Shown: positions 46,475-55,067, numbered from the stretch's first letter. The stretch is DNA of 64,000 nucleotides from Cellulophaga sp. Hel_I_12 (GCF_000799565.1 NZ_JUHB01000001.1:2235501-2299500), one strand, 5' to 3'. Notes: a model not told the origin generated them from the letters alone. Numbers and translations are program-made.

Positions 46475-47605
46475 TTACAAACTGTCCTTAAATAAATTGA
46501 CATAGTCTTTAAAAATATATAACCGCCCTCTTTGACCACCAGTAATCTCACCTAAAATATCTAGTTGCTCTAATGATGCTATTAATTTATATGCGGAAAC
46601 ATTAGATTTTTGAATTATTTTTTCTACTCGGTTTACGTCAATTACTGGATTGGAATATAGTCCTTCTATTACTAAACGGGCATCCACACTTCTGTTTCCC
46701 AATGTTTTTAATTTAATATCCAGTGCCTTTTGCAACTGCATAATACTATTGAATGTAGTTACTCCTGACTTTGATGTTTCAATAACACCGCTCAAAAAAA
46801 ACTTAAACCATTGAGAAAGATCATTATGTGTTCTTACACGCATCAAATTATCATAATAAAGCATTCTATTTTTTTCAAAAAAGTCCGATAAATATAAAAT
46901 AGGCTGTTTTAAAATTCCCTTACTTACCAGATATAATGTAATTAGTAACCTTCCAACCCTTCCATTTCCATCCAAAAAAGGATGTATAGTTTCAAATTGG
47001 TAATGAATTAATGCTATTTTCAAAAGATCAGGCAAATGGTTGAGTTCGTCATTGGCAAATTTTTCGATATCCGACATTAAATCGTTTATAGAATTATGGA
47101 TTGGAGGAATAAATACAGCATCATTAATTGTGGCACCACCGATCCAGTTTTGACTTGTTCTGTATTCTCCAGGTAGTTTGTTTTGTCCTCTTACTCCTTG
47201 TAATAATATCTTATGAGTCTGCTTAATAAGTCTGGATGAAAATGGAAGTCGATGTAACATTTTTACTGCTTCATTCATAGCAGCAATGTAATTTTGGACT
47301 TCTTCCCAATCGTCTCTTTTTTCTAATGAAATTTCGTCTTTTTTGAGAAAAGCTTCTTCCATATTTGTTTGGGTGCCTTCTATCTTAGAGGATTGAGTAG
47401 CCTCTTTCGCAATATGCATACTAATGAATAACTCAATGTTAACATATTCCGAATACATATCCAATCTTCCTAACTGCCTATCCGCCTTGCTTAATAGTGA
47501 AAGCACTTCCATATCATCAACTTGCCATTGTTTATGAATTGAATTTGGTTGAAAACTTTTATAATATCCCTGACTAATATGTATACCAGAAACGAAATTT
47601 TTCAT
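46475..47605 (-). CDS. Fic family protein with self-inhibitory motif
   Basis: 376 residues. Fic core HPFLDGNGRVGR at 208-219 transfers AMP (or another nucleotide) to target hydroxyls. An N-terminal inhibitory helix SSKIEG (residues 72-77) fits the class II (S/T)xxxE(G/N) motif, so the enzyme is expected to be autoinhibited. The C-terminus is a winged-helix-like domain (KIIQKSNVSAYKLIASLEQL). Such Fic-HTH proteins are common in Bacteroidota, often on mobile elements. No antitoxin gene is adjacent. Convergent with the integrase gene, 25 bp gap. Confidence 0.92.
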   Translation of the reverse strand: MKNFVSGIHISQGYYKSFQPNSIHKQWQVDDMEVLSLLSKADRQLGRLDMYSEYVNIELFISMHIAKEATQSSKIEGTQTNMEEAFLKKDEISLEKRDDWEEVQNYIAAMNEAVKMLHRLPFSSRLIKQTHKILLQGVRGQNKLPGEYRTSQNWIGGATINDAVFIPPIHNSINDLMSDIEKFANDELNHLPDLLKIALIHYQFETIHPFLDGNGRVGRLLITLYLVSKGILKQPILYLSDFFEKNRMLYYDNLMRVRTHNDLSQWFKFFLSGVIETSKSGVTTFNSIMQLQKALDIKLKTLGNRSVDARLVIEGLYSNPVIDVNRVEKIIQKSNVSAYKLIASLEQLDILGEITGGQRGRLYIFKDYVNLFKDSL

Positions 47606-47640
47606 AATTAATATTCTTTACTTAAATCATTGTTATTTAA

Positions 47641-47648
47641 CAAATATA
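47641..47648 (-). promoter_or_regulatory. Putative fic gene -7 element (TAnnTTTG type)
   Basis: TATATTTG on the minus strand, 35 bp before the Fic start, an exact match to the Bacteroidota -7 consensus. The two GTATTTATTTAAGTTTTT repeats lie just upstream. Confidence 0.45.
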
Positions 47649-47669
47649 CCAATTATCTTAAATAGCAGA

Positions 47670-47727
47670 GTATTTATTTAAGTTTTTGCCTTAAAAATTA
47701 AACAGCAATGTATTTATTTAAGTTTTT
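47670..47727. repeat. Two direct repeats upstream of the Fic gene
   Basis: GTATTTATTTAAGTTTTT occurs at 47670-47687 and 47710-47727, 40 bp apart (about four helical turns), each preceded by AGCA plus two bases. They lie just upstream of the candidate -7 element and could be an operator, possibly for the winged-helix part of the Fic protein itself. Confidence 0.45.
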
Positions 47728-47764
47728 ATATTTAACCCTAAATCTTACCATAACTTATCTGCGC

Positions 47765-47835
47765 TTGGATCCTGTGCGGTTTTTGTAGTGTTCAGGTAGA
47801 TAATCGTAAGCAAAAACCGCATAGGGCGCATACTA
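47765..47835. other. Candidate origin of transfer (oriT)
   Basis: Perfect 11-bp inverted repeat TGCGGTTTTTG (47775-47785) and CAAAAACCGCA (47811-47821), separated by 25 bp. It is flanked on the left by GGATCCTGT and on the right by TAGGGCGCATAC. The latter reads TATGCGCCCTA on the other strand and resembles IncQ-type nick cores; the former resembles the IncP-type ATCCTG core. It lies directly downstream of the mob gene cluster. Position and shape fit oriT; nick-strand orientation cannot be fixed. Confidence 0.35.
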
Positions 47836-47879
47836 CTTTTGATTTGGATACTTTTTTTGACTTGTATAGCTACCTTAAG

Positions 47880-48206
47880 TTATGCAAGCTTAAATATCAA
47901 ATAGCCAATAATGATCAAAGAAGTCATATACATTCCATAATGAATCCATAGCTGTATTTTCGGAACTACTTGTGATTTGGAAAGTTGCTTTTCCATTCTT
48001 TGAAAAGCTTCCTGTAATTTTTGACTTTTTTCTTTCTCTGTTCTTAGATGATCTTGAATATAATATTCAATGCCCGAAGTATCCGCTTTGATATTGATAT
48101 TATCTACGTTTTGAGTTAACTTTTCTAGCTTTTTTATGCTCTTGTTGAACCCGTCTAATTCGTCACTTAGAAGCTCCATGACTTCATCCAATTTTTTATA
48201 GCCCAT
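47880..48206 (-). CDS. Small mobilization-associated membrane protein
   Basis: 108 residues: a long coiled coil (ELLSDELDGFNKSIKKLEKL and EKEKSQKLQEAFQRMEKQL) and one C-terminal membrane helix (MTSLIIIGYLIFKLA). It starts 12 bp after the relaxase stop in the same operon. Small coiled-coil membrane proteins often follow relaxase genes in Bacteroidota mobilizable elements, where a link to the transfer machinery is assumed. No family is recognised with certainty. Confidence 0.7.
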   Translation of the reverse strand: MGYKKLDEVMELLSDELDGFNKSIKKLEKLTQNVDNINIKADTSGIEYYIQDHLRTEKEKSQKLQEAFQRMEKQLSKSQVVPKIQLWIHYGMYMTSLIIIGYLIFKLA

Positions 48207-48217
48207 AATTTCCTATT

Positions 48218-49087
48218 TTAAATTCCTATTCCTTTATCAATACTTCTTTTGATTACTTTTTTTACTAAACTCTTGGCGATACTTGCGGCAAAGTTTACTG
48301 TAAGTTCTGTTTTCTTTCCTAAAAGCTTCACTGTATTGATTGGTTTAATTTGATTTGCTATTCCTCTATTCTGGGTTAGTTGACCCATAATTCTCCCTCC
48401 AGACATTGAACGATGTACCTCGCTTGCTTTTAGATTATGACCTTTGTATTCCAATCTAAATCCTTGTAGTTTGTTTGCCTTATTAATAGTTAGAATCACT
48501 TTTACATTTTGTTGCTTCATCGCTTTGATGTAATCGTCTAAATTCTTTGGTGTTTCATTTTCCATGACTTTCTGGTGGATGTTTTTAATCTCAAAACGTA
48601 TCGGTTGAAGTGTCTTATTCTTTTCTTGTTGTACTTCCTTGACGGTGGTAAGACCCATTTCCTTAGCCACGTTTTCAGCCGCTACCTGGCTTCGTTTTCC
48701 GATAAAGCTATCATTGTATGCTTTTCCATCAAAACCTATTCTATTAACATATAAATGCACATGGGTATGTGCTTTATCTCTATGAACAAAAGCAATAGCC
48801 TGTTGCTCTTTTAAATTCATTTCCCTTATGAACTTCTGAGTCAAATCTCCTAATTCTTTTTTGCTAAGCTTTTTACCCTCCTCTTGAATTGGACTTAGTA
48901 TAAAACTGAGCGTGTTCTTTTCGCATCGGACATTCTGCTCTTGAATCAATTTAAATTCATCCGTTATCTGCTGGGTAGTATCTCCTGCTATATGCTGACT
49001 AAAGACTATTTCAGCATCTTTTTCTTGATTCCATCCATAGGCTATCGATGCTTTGGTATGTGCTATAGATTTTCCTTTGCCGATCAT
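48218..49087 (-). CDS. Relaxase/mobilization nuclease
   Basis: 289 residues. The metal-binding relaxase motif HxDxxHxHxH is seen at residues 102-111 (HRDKAHTHVH), followed by LYVNR. The catalytic tyrosine is likely one of the N-terminal tyrosines (around SIAYGWN, residue 17). The family is MOBP-like or MOBQ-like; subtype is not settled. It nicks oriT and pilots the strand through a helper conjugation system. The C-terminal part is a basic domain ending SLVKKVIKRSIDK. It follows the MobC-like gene by three bases. Confidence 0.9.
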   Translation of the reverse strand: MIGKGKSIAHTKASIAYGWNQEKDAEIVFSQHIAGDTTQQITDEFKLIQEQNVRCEKNTLSFILSPIQEEGKKLSKKELGDLTQKFIREMNLKEQQAIAFVHRDKAHTHVHLYVNRIGFDGKAYNDSFIGKRSQVAAENVAKEMGLTTVKEVQQEKNKTLQPIRFEIKNIHQKVMENETPKNLDDYIKAMKQQNVKVILTINKANKLQGFRLEYKGHNLKASEVHRSMSGGRIMGQLTQNRGIANQIKPINTVKLLGKKTELTVNFAASIAKSLVKKVIKRSIDKGIGI

Positions 49088-49090
49088 GAT

Positions 49091-49387
49091 TTATTTTTTG
49101 AAGTTGTATAAATGACTGCGGATTTGTTCTGCCACATCTGCAACCTCGCTCGCTAGTTTTGGATTTCGCTTTTTAAACATATTACGAATGCTGGTAAAGT
49201 TATTTTTATACTTAACGAGCATTCTATAATGCGCTAACTGTTCAGGAGTCAAACGTTCAATGACTAAATTTTCAAAAGCCGAATTACGACAGTATTCAGA
49301 AAGTGATATTCCTGCTCGTGCTGCTCGTTTTTTAAGTAGTTTCTTTTCGTAAATAGAGCATCTAAATTTGATATACGTCTTCTTCAT
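49091..49387 (-). CDS. MobC-like relaxosome accessory protein
   Basis: 98 residues, basic. The pattern KFRCSIYEKKLLKKRAARAG, then SLSEYCRNSAF, is a ribbon-helix-helix-like DNA-binding start as in BmgB/MobC accessory proteins, which bind oriT and assist strand separation. The start overlaps the primase-like gene's stop (ATGA, 49384-49387) and the stop lies three bases before the relaxase start, so translation is coupled. Confidence 0.85.
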   Translation of the reverse strand: MKKTYIKFRCSIYEKKLLKKRAARAGISLSEYCRNSAFENLVIERLTPEQLAHYRMLVKYKNNFTSIRNMFKKRNPKLASEVADVAEQIRSHLYNFKK

Positions 49388-50358
49388 TTTTTATTTTCTT
49401 TGCAACCATCGGGCGTAAAGCAAGTTTGTTTTTGTGGCAACAAAAACACATCTTGCGCCTTATGACTAATTCCCTTTTTAGCACAATGAATCAGCCATTC
49501 GTTCATATCTTTGAATCCGTCATAAAGCTTTGATTTGTCTTTGAATTTGTTAGATACTTTAAGTAAGTTTTCAGTGGTGAGTTTTCCATTGGAATCATTG
49601 TCTAGATAGAGGTCTACTATTTCATATTCTCTGCTTATTAATTTTACCTTTTCTAAAAAACCTATCGAGTTCATGATTAGAAAGTCATATTCAGATATTA
49701 GTTTTTTGTTTATTTCAGTTAGGGATAGTATGTCAAACATCCCTTCTGTAATCAGTAGCTTTGAATGACCTTTTTTAATTGAGGTCATATCCTTTGGAGA
49801 ACATGAATTCTTTAAGTATTTATTCCGTAATTCCCATCCACCTGAATCATTTTGTAATCCAATAGCGAAATAGTTTTTCCCTTTAACTTGGTAATGGACT
49901 TCTTTGACCAATTCCTTTGCTTTTTCTATGGATATGCCTCTTACTTTTAAATATTGCGCTAAGGCTGGATGTTTTAGTTCCTTGACTTTTAAAATAGTTA
50001 TTGTGTGATTTGTTTCTAATTCCTGTACTTCCTCTTTTAAAATAGGGTGCTGTTGAAGAAAAAAAGAAGTTTCCATTTGTTCTTTAATAAACGCTAATGC
50101 ACTCTTTACAGAACATGGCTTAATTTGACAAATCAGATTAATAACATTTCCCCCGATTCCCTCTCCATGGTCGTACCATCTATTTAGTTTCTTGCACACC
50201 TTGAAAGAGGCTTGGGTTTCTGAGCGCAGCGGACTTAAAAACCAAGCTTCTTTATCCGTTTCTCTGGTCGGAAAGTGCCCAAGTTTTGCCAGCGCTTTTT
50301 CGATGGGAAAAGCTCGGGCTCTTTCACACGATAGTCCTGTTGTTCTTTTTTTTTTCAT
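49384..50358 (-). CDS. Toprim domain primase-like protein
   Basis: 324 residues. The N-terminal half resembles the CHC2 zinc-finger fold of primases in layout (FLSPLRSETQASFKVCKKLN, WYDHGEGIGGNVINL) but lacks the Cys-His-Cys ligands. The C-terminal Toprim domain shows LLITEGMFDILSL (catalytic Glu) and DLYLDNDSNGK (DxD). It would synthesise primers or assist replication of the excised element. The gene heads the mob operon and is preceded by the TAGGTA-rich repeat cluster. Confidence 0.85.
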   Translation of the reverse strand: MKKKRTTGLSCERARAFPIEKALAKLGHFPTRETDKEAWFLSPLRSETQASFKVCKKLNRWYDHGEGIGGNVINLICQIKPCSVKSALAFIKEQMETSFFLQQHPILKEEVQELETNHTITILKVKELKHPALAQYLKVRGISIEKAKELVKEVHYQVKGKNYFAIGLQNDSGGWELRNKYLKNSCSPKDMTSIKKGHSKLLITEGMFDILSLTEINKKLISEYDFLIMNSIGFLEKVKLISREYEIVDLYLDNDSNGKLTTENLLKVSNKFKDKSKLYDGFKDMNEWLIHCAKKGISHKAQDVFLLPQKQTCFTPDGCKENKK

Positions 50359-50395
50359 TAGCTTATTTTTAGTTTAGCCTCTTTTTATTGAATTT

Positions 50396-50582
50396 CACCT
50401 ACCTTCCTACCTAAGTCACTATTTATAAAGGTTTGGAGCTTAGGTAAGTACTATTTTCTACCTACCTATCTTACCTTTTAGGTAGGTTAGGTAACTTTTA
50501 GGTAAGTATGGTTTTTATAATCCTACCTGTGTTCATCCCCTATTCCTATTCACTTTCTTCTGTTCTAGGTAACTAGGTAGGT
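50396..50582. repeat. Iteron-like TAGGTA/TACCTA cluster, candidate replication origin
   Basis: In ~190 bp between the VapE-like and primase-like genes there are about eight TAGGT and four ACCTA copies, many extended to TTAGGTA or TACCTA. Three near 50476-50503 are TTTTAGGTAGG, GGTTAGGTAAC and TTTTAGGTAAG at 9-11 bp spacing. The remainder of this non-coding interval is AT-rich. The arrangement resembles iterons of a replicon or a multi-site operator. Confidence 0.55.
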
Positions 50583-50583
50583 A

Positions 50584-51816
50584 TTATTCTACTTTTTTTG
50601 ATAATTCTATTTCCCATGGGGAAGCTGCAAACAGAGATTTTGCCAAATAACCGTAAACTTGCCGCGTGGGGTGCTTCACTTTTTGAAAGTCAAATCCAGC
50701 TAAAGCACGACCAATATTAATATGGTTGAGTCGCAGGTTAAGACCGCTAGTCGCTACCATCACATCCGAGGCTGTTTTGAAGTCTTTCATATCCTTAGAC
50801 TTTTCATAAAACTTAGCAATAACCTCTTGTTCCGAAGTTAATTTGGTATATCGCTTATTCCGCTCTTCATTTTCCTGGATATCTTTAATAGTTAGCTCAG
50901 GATTGAACGCAGTATCGCTATAGGCAAGGTGATAGGCTTGCGACCATACCATATGAATATCCACTTCCTTGGAGTACCTAAAATCAATTTTATCTTTGAG
51001 TTCAAAACACAACCAACGTACTGATCCTGTTTCGTCATTTAAAAAAGAAGACATATTGGTAGATCCAACAAAGGAGCATATTCTTGGGAGTGTGGTATTT
51101 TTCCGGTCATAAGGTAAACGTTCATTGATAAAGGTTTTGGAGAAAAATGATTTTAAAGCATTCACATCCTTTTTTGACAGTACTGCTAGTTCGTCAAGAT
51201 TGTAGAGAAAGTTTCTGCATAATTGTATCCTGGCATCTTTATCATTACTGATATCCTCGGCCATAAATTCGGCCAGTTCTGGAGGGCATAAAAAACGACA
51301 CCAAGTAGATTTCCCTGAATTCTGGCCTTGATGGGATAATATAAAAGCTTGCTTATTAAAATACCCTATTTCTAAAGCGCATTTTATCGTGCGTACTAAC
51401 CACTTTTCAAAGTGATAGTTAAAAGCTTCTTTTTCATAGGTGGGTACATAGGAGGTCAATTTTAGAATATGATCTTGACCGTCCCATTTAGGTAGATCCA
51501 TAAAATACTCTTTGACAGGGTTATATTTTTTAATCCATTCTGAGCGAATTAGAATTTCCAACTTTCCTGTTGGAATATCAATGCCTGCTTTGGCTAATTC
51601 TATAATTAGTGAGTTTAAATTCAGATACCTTAAATCTTTTGAATTCTTGAAGGCAATCTGAAAGTCATGGGATATTTCATTATAGGTAATATCATACTTC
51701 CCTTCCAAATATTCCATGGTATAATCATAAATGGTTTTCTTCTTGGCGTCCTTTACGTGATAAAGTTCTTCGCCTTGGTTTTCAGTAACCATTACCTTTT
51801 GTTTTGAAGCAACCAT
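50584..51816 (-). CDS. VapE-family P-loop ATPase
   Basis: 410 residues. Walker A GQNSGKST and Walker B-like FLYNLDELAVL, followed by FVGSTNMSSFLNDETGSVRW, the signature of virulence-associated protein E. These proteins are superfamily-3-like helicases acting as replication initiators on phage-inducible islands and integrative elements. The N-terminus overlaps the HTH gene's end by 25 bp, and downstream lies the iteron-like cluster. Together they fit a replication module of the excised element. Confidence 0.88.
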   Translation of the reverse strand: MVASKQKVMVTENQGEELYHVKDAKKKTIYDYTMEYLEGKYDITYNEISHDFQIAFKNSKDLRYLNLNSLIIELAKAGIDIPTGKLEILIRSEWIKKYNPVKEYFMDLPKWDGQDHILKLTSYVPTYEKEAFNYHFEKWLVRTIKCALEIGYFNKQAFILSHQGQNSGKSTWCRFLCPPELAEFMAEDISNDKDARIQLCRNFLYNLDELAVLSKKDVNALKSFFSKTFINERLPYDRKNTTLPRICSFVGSTNMSSFLNDETGSVRWLCFELKDKIDFRYSKEVDIHMVWSQAYHLAYSDTAFNPELTIKDIQENEERNKRYTKLTSEQEVIAKFYEKSKDMKDFKTASDVMVATSGLNLRLNHINIGRALAGFDFQKVKHPTRQVYGYLAKSLFAASPWEIELSKKVE

Positions 51817-52019
51817 TCCACCAATTTTGTTTTCTCAAAAAACAACAATTTTCCATTAGGTTTGGAGTGTGGTATTTTGCCCTTAGCTGTAAGCTTATAC
51901 AAGTAGCTTCTTGAAATTCCTGTATAGTCACAGGCTTCATCAAAAGTCAAAATTTCTTTCTGACCTATGAATAATTTTTCTAAACGATCTAGGCGATCTA
52001 GTATTAAAATTGTGTCCAT
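51792..52019 (-). CDS. Helix-turn-helix / excisionase-like protein
   Basis: 75 residues. HTH_17/MerR-like pattern LTFDEACDYTGISRSYLYKL, then TAKGKIPHSKPNGKLLFFEK. Such proteins on Bacteroidota integrative elements act as excision factors or regulators. It overlaps the VapE gene by 25 bp and is the first gene of the minus-strand replication/mob module, preceded by a 28-bp palindrome. Confidence 0.85.
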   Translation of the reverse strand: MDTILILDRLDRLEKLFIGQKEILTFDEACDYTGISRSYLYKLTAKGKIPHSKPNGKLLFFEKTKLVEWLLQNKR

Positions 52020-52593
52020 CTTAAATGTATTTTAAGGTTATAAAATGAACAAAAGCGCTTTTGTTTTCCCTTATGGGAGTGATACGATAAAGGTAGAAAA
52101 AGCTAGGGGTGAATGAAGAAAAAAAGATAGTAAGTTATTCACATATAATTGATTAACAAGTTGTTATATCAATTTAAATTAAAAATAAGTAATTAAAATG
52201 CTCTTTAATTTTGATTGGTTATAAAAAGTCCCAAAAAACACCTTTTAAAAAATTGAATAAGAACCTTAAGGGAAGATTTATACGGGTTATCAACAAAAAA
52301 TAAACGATTTAATTTTTCTTAAATTTATAAATTAACTTAAATTATTTAATAATATTTGAGAAAGTCTAGTCATTTATTTGATTTTTTTTGACATAAAATA
52401 CCTATTATAATATTCCTATCGTTTTGATTAAGGTAGGTTCAAAAATAAAAATAGAATAAATTTAAACAACGAGGTCGACTTTAGTTTTTTACAAATGCTA
52501 CTTCAGATATTTGATTTCAGTTCATTCTGCTTTTAACAAGAAATATTTAAAAAAATTGAAACTTGGTTAAAATAACTTATTTTCCAGAGTGAT
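52020..52593. other. AT-rich junction between backbone and cargo
   Basis: 574 bp, very AT-rich, without any credible ORF. It separates the VapE/HTH module from the haloperoxidase-type cargo, both on the minus strand. Apart from the palindrome at 52147-52174, no feature is clear. Confidence 0.55.
52147..52174. promoter_or_regulatory. Extended palindrome upstream of the HTH gene
   Basis: AATTGATTAACAA, a central G, then TTGTTATATCAATT: a 13/14-bp inverted repeat with one bulged T. It lies 128-155 bp before the HTH gene start. A dimeric repressor site controlling the replication/mob operon is a reasonable guess. Confidence 0.4.
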
Positions 52594-54105
52594 TTAATTG
52601 TCAGCTCCGTCATTTCTTGCTTCAATAATAGCCAATTCCCCTACTGCAATTCCTGAATTTCTCCCTGCAAGATTATCAAATTCATAGTGAATACCGCCAT
52701 AAACTCTAGAATCGCCCGCTTCGATAAATTGGCGTTCGAGTTCTTCTCTTTGATTAGGAAATAGATAGCCTAAAACCGTCCCAGCCGTTGATGAAAATGA
52801 AGAATGCCCCGAGGTATAGGAAGGGAAGTTAGGAATGCCAGTGGACGTCTTGATATCTGGATCTATTTGTGAGGGTCTAGGAAAATAGTATTTATATTTT
52901 GCATACCAGCAGAGTATACCACTATCCATCACTGCTCGGTTCATTAAAGAGAAAGCCCTGGCCATGCGAACCTCACTCCATTGTTCCTCAATCAATAGTT
53001 TTTCAGCTATTTCATTCCAATGCCCCGGTGGAGTGTAAGTTCCACCACCGTCGGCCCAAAAATCTGATATGCGCCACTCTTCACGAGACCTATTTTTCGA
53101 GATACTTTTTATATAGGCTATATCGCGATTAAAATCATCCGTACCTACATTTGGCGGTGGTGGTGGTAATGCAGAAAATACAGCCGTTGAATCGTGCCAT
53201 GTCTTAACGGTTCCATACATTGGTAGGATTGGGAAAACCTTTGGGCTTGAAATACTAATCCAAGCCACTGGAACAGTAGATGGGTTAATTTTAAAGTAGG
53301 AAATATAAGTACCTTCGGGATCAGCGGCGTTGCTCATCCTATCGGTACTAGCACGTTCCAGAATTTTAGAAGCAACAAAATCGCCCAAATGCCAACCAAT
53401 AGAAATATCACTTTCTGTACCTGTTCCACCCCATCGAACGGTATTGACCTGTTCTTCCGCAAGCATGTTTAGGAAATCAGTCTCCAATGGAAATAATGTT
53501 TTTAAAATTTTAAGTGAAGTTGCCGCAATTACTGCTTGCTCCGAAGGATAAGAGGGAAGATCCGTATTTGGTAACTGGGGATTGATTCGACTTTCCATTA
53601 CACTAGGAGCAGGACGGTTCGTGGTATACTTGAGTTTCCAAGTGGCGATAAGTGCATCATGCTGCGCCACGCTAAGCATAGCATATGCTCTGGCTGCAAA
53701 AGGCGGATTAGCTATCGGTTTTTTTGGATTCGGCATTGATCCAGATGGAGGGACTACATTGTACTTGGCAACGAGTTCCCTCAGAATTCGGTTCCACCTA
53801 AGGACACCGCCTGATGCCCAATAACGTACCCTTTTTTCCTGTTCTGGAGTCCTTTTTTCGGTTATCAAAACTAATTTCTCTAATTCTGCCTTATATGTAT
53901 CTGAATCAACATTTGAGGGAAGTGGAAGGGAGATTTCCGTAAGGTAATCGACTTCAATAACATTATCCCAATCGCCAGCGTTAGCATCCAAAGAAACTGA
54001 TGTTGGAACTGGAAGTTCGATCATTCCCGGTATATCCTCTTCACAGGAAATAATGAACAAGGCAATGCAAAATACTAATGGGATATATTTAAAATGAAGT
54101 TTCAT
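52594..54105 (-). CDS. Vanadium-dependent haloperoxidase / PAP2-type acid phosphatase lipoprotein
   Basis: 503 residues. Lipoprotein signal ending IISCEED. The three vanadate/phosphate-binding motifs are all visible: KYKYYFPRP (KxxxxxxRP), PSYTSGHSSFSS (PSGH-type) and SRVYGGIHYEFDN (SRxxxGxHxxxD). Haloperoxidases and PAP2 phosphatases share this site, so chemistry could be halide oxidation by hydrogen peroxide or phosphate ester hydrolysis. The ~500-residue length fits haloperoxidase-like proteins better than small PAP2 enzymes. It is on the minus strand directly after the outer-membrane protein gene (19-bp gap), as mobile-element cargo. Confidence 0.85.
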   Translation of the reverse strand: MKLHFKYIPLVFCIALFIISCEEDIPGMIELPVPTSVSLDANAGDWDNVIEVDYLTEISLPLPSNVDSDTYKAELEKLVLITEKRTPEQEKRVRYWASGGVLRWNRILRELVAKYNVVPPSGSMPNPKKPIANPPFAARAYAMLSVAQHDALIATWKLKYTTNRPAPSVMESRINPQLPNTDLPSYPSEQAVIAATSLKILKTLFPLETDFLNMLAEEQVNTVRWGGTGTESDISIGWHLGDFVASKILERASTDRMSNAADPEGTYISYFKINPSTVPVAWISISSPKVFPILPMYGTVKTWHDSTAVFSALPPPPPNVGTDDFNRDIAYIKSISKNRSREEWRISDFWADGGGTYTPPGHWNEIAEKLLIEEQWSEVRMARAFSLMNRAVMDSGILCWYAKYKYYFPRPSQIDPDIKTSTGIPNFPSYTSGHSSFSSTAGTVLGYLFPNQREELERQFIEAGDSRVYGGIHYEFDNLAGRNSGIAVGELAIIEARNDGADN

Positions 54106-54124
54106 TAAATATTAATTTTTAAGG

Positions 54125-55015
54125 TTATGGTTTGAAAACGGAAAAGTTATAGACCAAAGAGGCCGTAATTCGGTCGGATTTGCCAATATTCCTTCCCGAA
54201 AGGGTAAAACCAGTGGAAAGTGCCACGCCTAAGTTTACAATTTTTGGTATAGGATGGTATAATGTAAAACCTATTCTACTAAAATCGATTTCGTTACTCG
54301 GGAAAGGCACCCCTGAGCCAATATTGGTGCCACTACGAGAATTCTGATGTTGAAACCAGGCATCAGCGTACAGCTTTTTGTAACTACCGCCTGCCCTTAG
54401 AATGTAATCAAATGCGTCGGGTACGCTTACCTCCAATCCTCTATCAATAACTACATTGCCCCTCTTGCTATATCCAAATTGACTGGTCACGAAAATTCCA
54501 AAAGAAGTACGGTATTGGGCTATGAAACGTCCTTCCAACTGAGTAGATTGGTTCCCAATTGAAACAGGGGCATCAGCAATATAATCAGATAAAGGTGCTA
54601 TAACTCCCATGGCACCGATTATCGAAAGATTGTCATTTTTGGAAAAATTAGTTTCTAAAATCCTTCCTTTTAAAAAAAGACTAATATCTTGGAAATCCTT
54701 TTGGTCTGACCAAAAACCTTGAGTGGCCCGTGCTGTGATATAGGGCAACGAGACAACCACATCCAAATAATCGGTTAGCCCAGCAGCTGCGAAAAAATTG
54801 ATAGAATTAGTATTTATCGTACCCAAATTTTCGTTTTGGATATTATTAGTACCTACAAAATAAGTATCAAACGATTCATGGCTATAACTCAGGGCGGTCA
54901 CGATTTGGCCTTTGCCTCGCATAAAACCATCGAGCAGACCTTGAGCGGAAAGATTTCCTGAAGTACACAAAATGATAATGGCAAACAGGAAAAGTAATTT
55001 TTCTTTTAAAGGCAT
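54125..55015 (-). CDS. Outer-membrane beta-barrel transporter-like protein
   Basis: 296 residues from the start giving signal peptide MPLKEKLLFLFAIIILCTSG; an upstream in-frame ATG at 55105 lies before the leader hairpin and would put 30 residues in front of the signal. Alternating hydrophobic strands and a terminal aromatic-rich strand (SLVYNFSVF) suggest a barrel, similar to the phenol-degradation MetA-pathway transporter group. It probably moves a hydrophobic or halogenated compound across the outer membrane. Cotranscribed with the haloperoxidase-type gene 19 bp downstream. Confidence 0.75.
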   Translation of the reverse strand: MPLKEKLLFLFAIIILCTSGNLSAQGLLDGFMRGKGQIVTALSYSHESFDTYFVGTNNIQNENLGTINTNSINFFAAAGLTDYLDVVVSLPYITARATQGFWSDQKDFQDISLFLKGRILETNFSKNDNLSIIGAMGVIAPLSDYIADAPVSIGNQSTQLEGRFIAQYRTSFGIFVTSQFGYSKRGNVVIDRGLEVSVPDAFDYILRAGGSYKKLYADAWFQHQNSRSGTNIGSGVPFPSNEIDFSRIGFTLYHPIPKIVNLGVALSTGFTLSGRNIGKSDRITASLVYNFSVFKP

Positions 55016-55043
55016 AATAGATTTTTTATCTGAAAAAAGGTAA

Positions 55044-55067
55044 AGACCTGCCAAAATTAGCAGGTCT
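55044..55067 (-). promoter_or_regulatory. Hairpin in the leader of the outer-membrane protein gene
   Basis: AGACCTGC / GCAGGTCT, 8-bp perfect stem with an 8-nt loop; on the minus strand TTTACCTTTTTTC follows. It lies 29-52 bp before the chosen start and looks like an intrinsic terminator or attenuator, so expression of the cargo pair may be controlled by transcript elongation. Confidence 0.45.

Noticed and set aside
46475..47605. Fic protein as a toxin of a toxin-antitoxin pair.
   Set aside because: It carries its own inhibitory helix (SSKIEG), and there is no small antitoxin gene beside it. Nothing shows toxicity.
50192..50377. Small plus-strand frame opposite the primase-like gene start.
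   Set aside because: It lies antisense to the conserved primase N-terminus and has no motif.
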